Origin: Lachnoclostridium sp. UBA1781
GTDB lineage: Bacteria; Bacillota; Clostridia; Lachnospirales; Lachnospiraceae
DNA: 23,806 nt
NCBI GenBank assembly: GCA_002315495.1
Contig: DCGJ01000095.1
Location: 1-23,806 of the forward strand
Direction: 5' to 3'
Part shown: positions 23,444 through 23,806 of the stretch, piece by piece
Layout of the letters: every line of letters starts with the position of its first letter
Position numbering within the stretch: the stretch's first letter is position 1
The notes under the pieces: model-generated
Told to the model about the DNA's origin: nothing
Databases searched by the model: none
Seen by the model: the letters and a program-made list of their open reading frames with translations, nothing else
Position numbers and translations under genes: made by a program

Positions 23444-23806
23444 ATGAATGAGCAGATGGACAAGATTTCCCGAATCTACGACGGGAAGGAAACCATAACA
23501 CAGGAAAGACGCCGGAAACGAAGGACAAGAATCCGCATACGGGTGGTCCTGGTTAGTATCGCAGTGCTGATTCTTGTGGGTGGGCTTTTATGGAGAAAGC
23601 ATGCCCTGAAGATCACAGAGAAAGAGGGACGAAAGGAGGAAGCCGTCCCTACGGAGGAAACACTCCAAAGCCTTTTGGGAGAATGTTCTACTATAGTAGA
23701 ATACGGAGCGTATTTTCTGAATGTAGGTGAGGGCGCGGCGGTTTTATTTTCCTCCGAAGATACCTATATTCTTGTGGACGGAGGGGGACGGGATACCGGA
23801 AGGGAA
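23444..23806 (+). CDS. Membrane-anchored metallo-beta-lactamase-fold protein, ComEC C-terminal-like (truncated by window end)
   Basis: 121 codons are present and the frame is open to the window end. The start is the ATG at 23444 with GAAGGA seven bases upstream; an ATG four bases earlier ends after three codons. A basic N-terminus (ERRRKRRTRIRIR, about 22-34) precedes one membrane helix (VVLVSIAVLILVGGLLW, about 35-51), so the rest is probably outside the cell. The segment YFLNVGEGAAVLF...YILVDGGGRDTG is the opening of the metallo-beta-lactamase fold as in the C-terminal domain of ComEC-type proteins, which read DVGQGD and DGG there. The HxHxDH metal site lies beyond the window. Role unknown; extracellular nuclease or phosphodiesterase is possible. 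Confidence 0.75.
   Translation, partial: MNEQMDKISRIYDGKETITQERRRKRRTRIRIRVVLVSIAVLILVGGLLWRKHALKITEKEGRKEEAVPTEETLQSLLGECSTIVEYGAYFLNVGEGAAVLFSSEDTYILVDGGGRDTGRE

Overview
The window is a dense, gene-after-gene stretch of chromosome, almost entirely on the + strand. It most likely comes from a Firmicute of the class Clostridia, and a Lachnospiraceae-like organism fits best. The grounds are strong GGAGG-type ribosome binding sites, occasional TTG/GTG starts, and marker arrangements typical of that group: hprK - ROK glucokinase - murB - whiA - HPr-like protein, and dnaE - pfkA. There are also a ROK glucokinase, a Crh-like HPr and a tail-anchored small protein upstream of dnaE. No rRNA, tRNA, CRISPR array, insertion sequence or phage gene was seen. 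The species call is inference.

Region 1 (1-7787) holds the end of an OmpR-type response regulator, its sensor histidine kinase, an isolated hisH-hisF pair (IGP synthase of histidine biosynthesis), uracil-DNA glycosylase, an AraC-type regulator, a Sir2 deacylase and an FtsH protease with a TTG start. An intrinsic terminator closes the region.

Region 2 (7806-13931) has uvrC, then a near-consensus sigma-A promoter driving hprK, glcK, murB, whiA and a Crh-like protein, closed by a terminator. The last gene is an HPr with Glu at position 15 and Ser46 kept, so it can only act as a signalling target of HprK and not as a sugar phosphocarrier. The operon thus joins carbon-catabolite signalling, glucose phosphorylation and cell-wall precursor synthesis. 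RapZ and YvcK, usual members of this neighbourhood, are absent here.

Region 3 (13932-20355) starts with a coiled-coil DIP1984-like gene under its own strong promoter. A 426-base gene-free gap follows, with mutually exclusive hairpins, a terminator and an extended -10 promoter. Next comes the run: small tail-anchored protein, dnaE, pfkA (start and RBS inside the dnaE end), and a small protein of papain-like appearance that begins right after the pfkA stop.

Region 4 (20366-23806) contains a converging GH127 beta-L-arabinofuranosidase on the - strand, with all zinc/catalytic residues present, and a divergent AraC regulator that probably controls it. After the regulator there is a 15-bp tandem repeat. 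It carries an open frame for a 37-residue Trp/Asn/Cys-rich repetitive peptide whose start overlaps the regulator's stop codon (TAATG). The window ends in a truncated, membrane-anchored metallo-beta-lactamase-fold (ComEC-C-terminal-like) gene. The repeat/peptide and the structured RNA gap are the least explained items.
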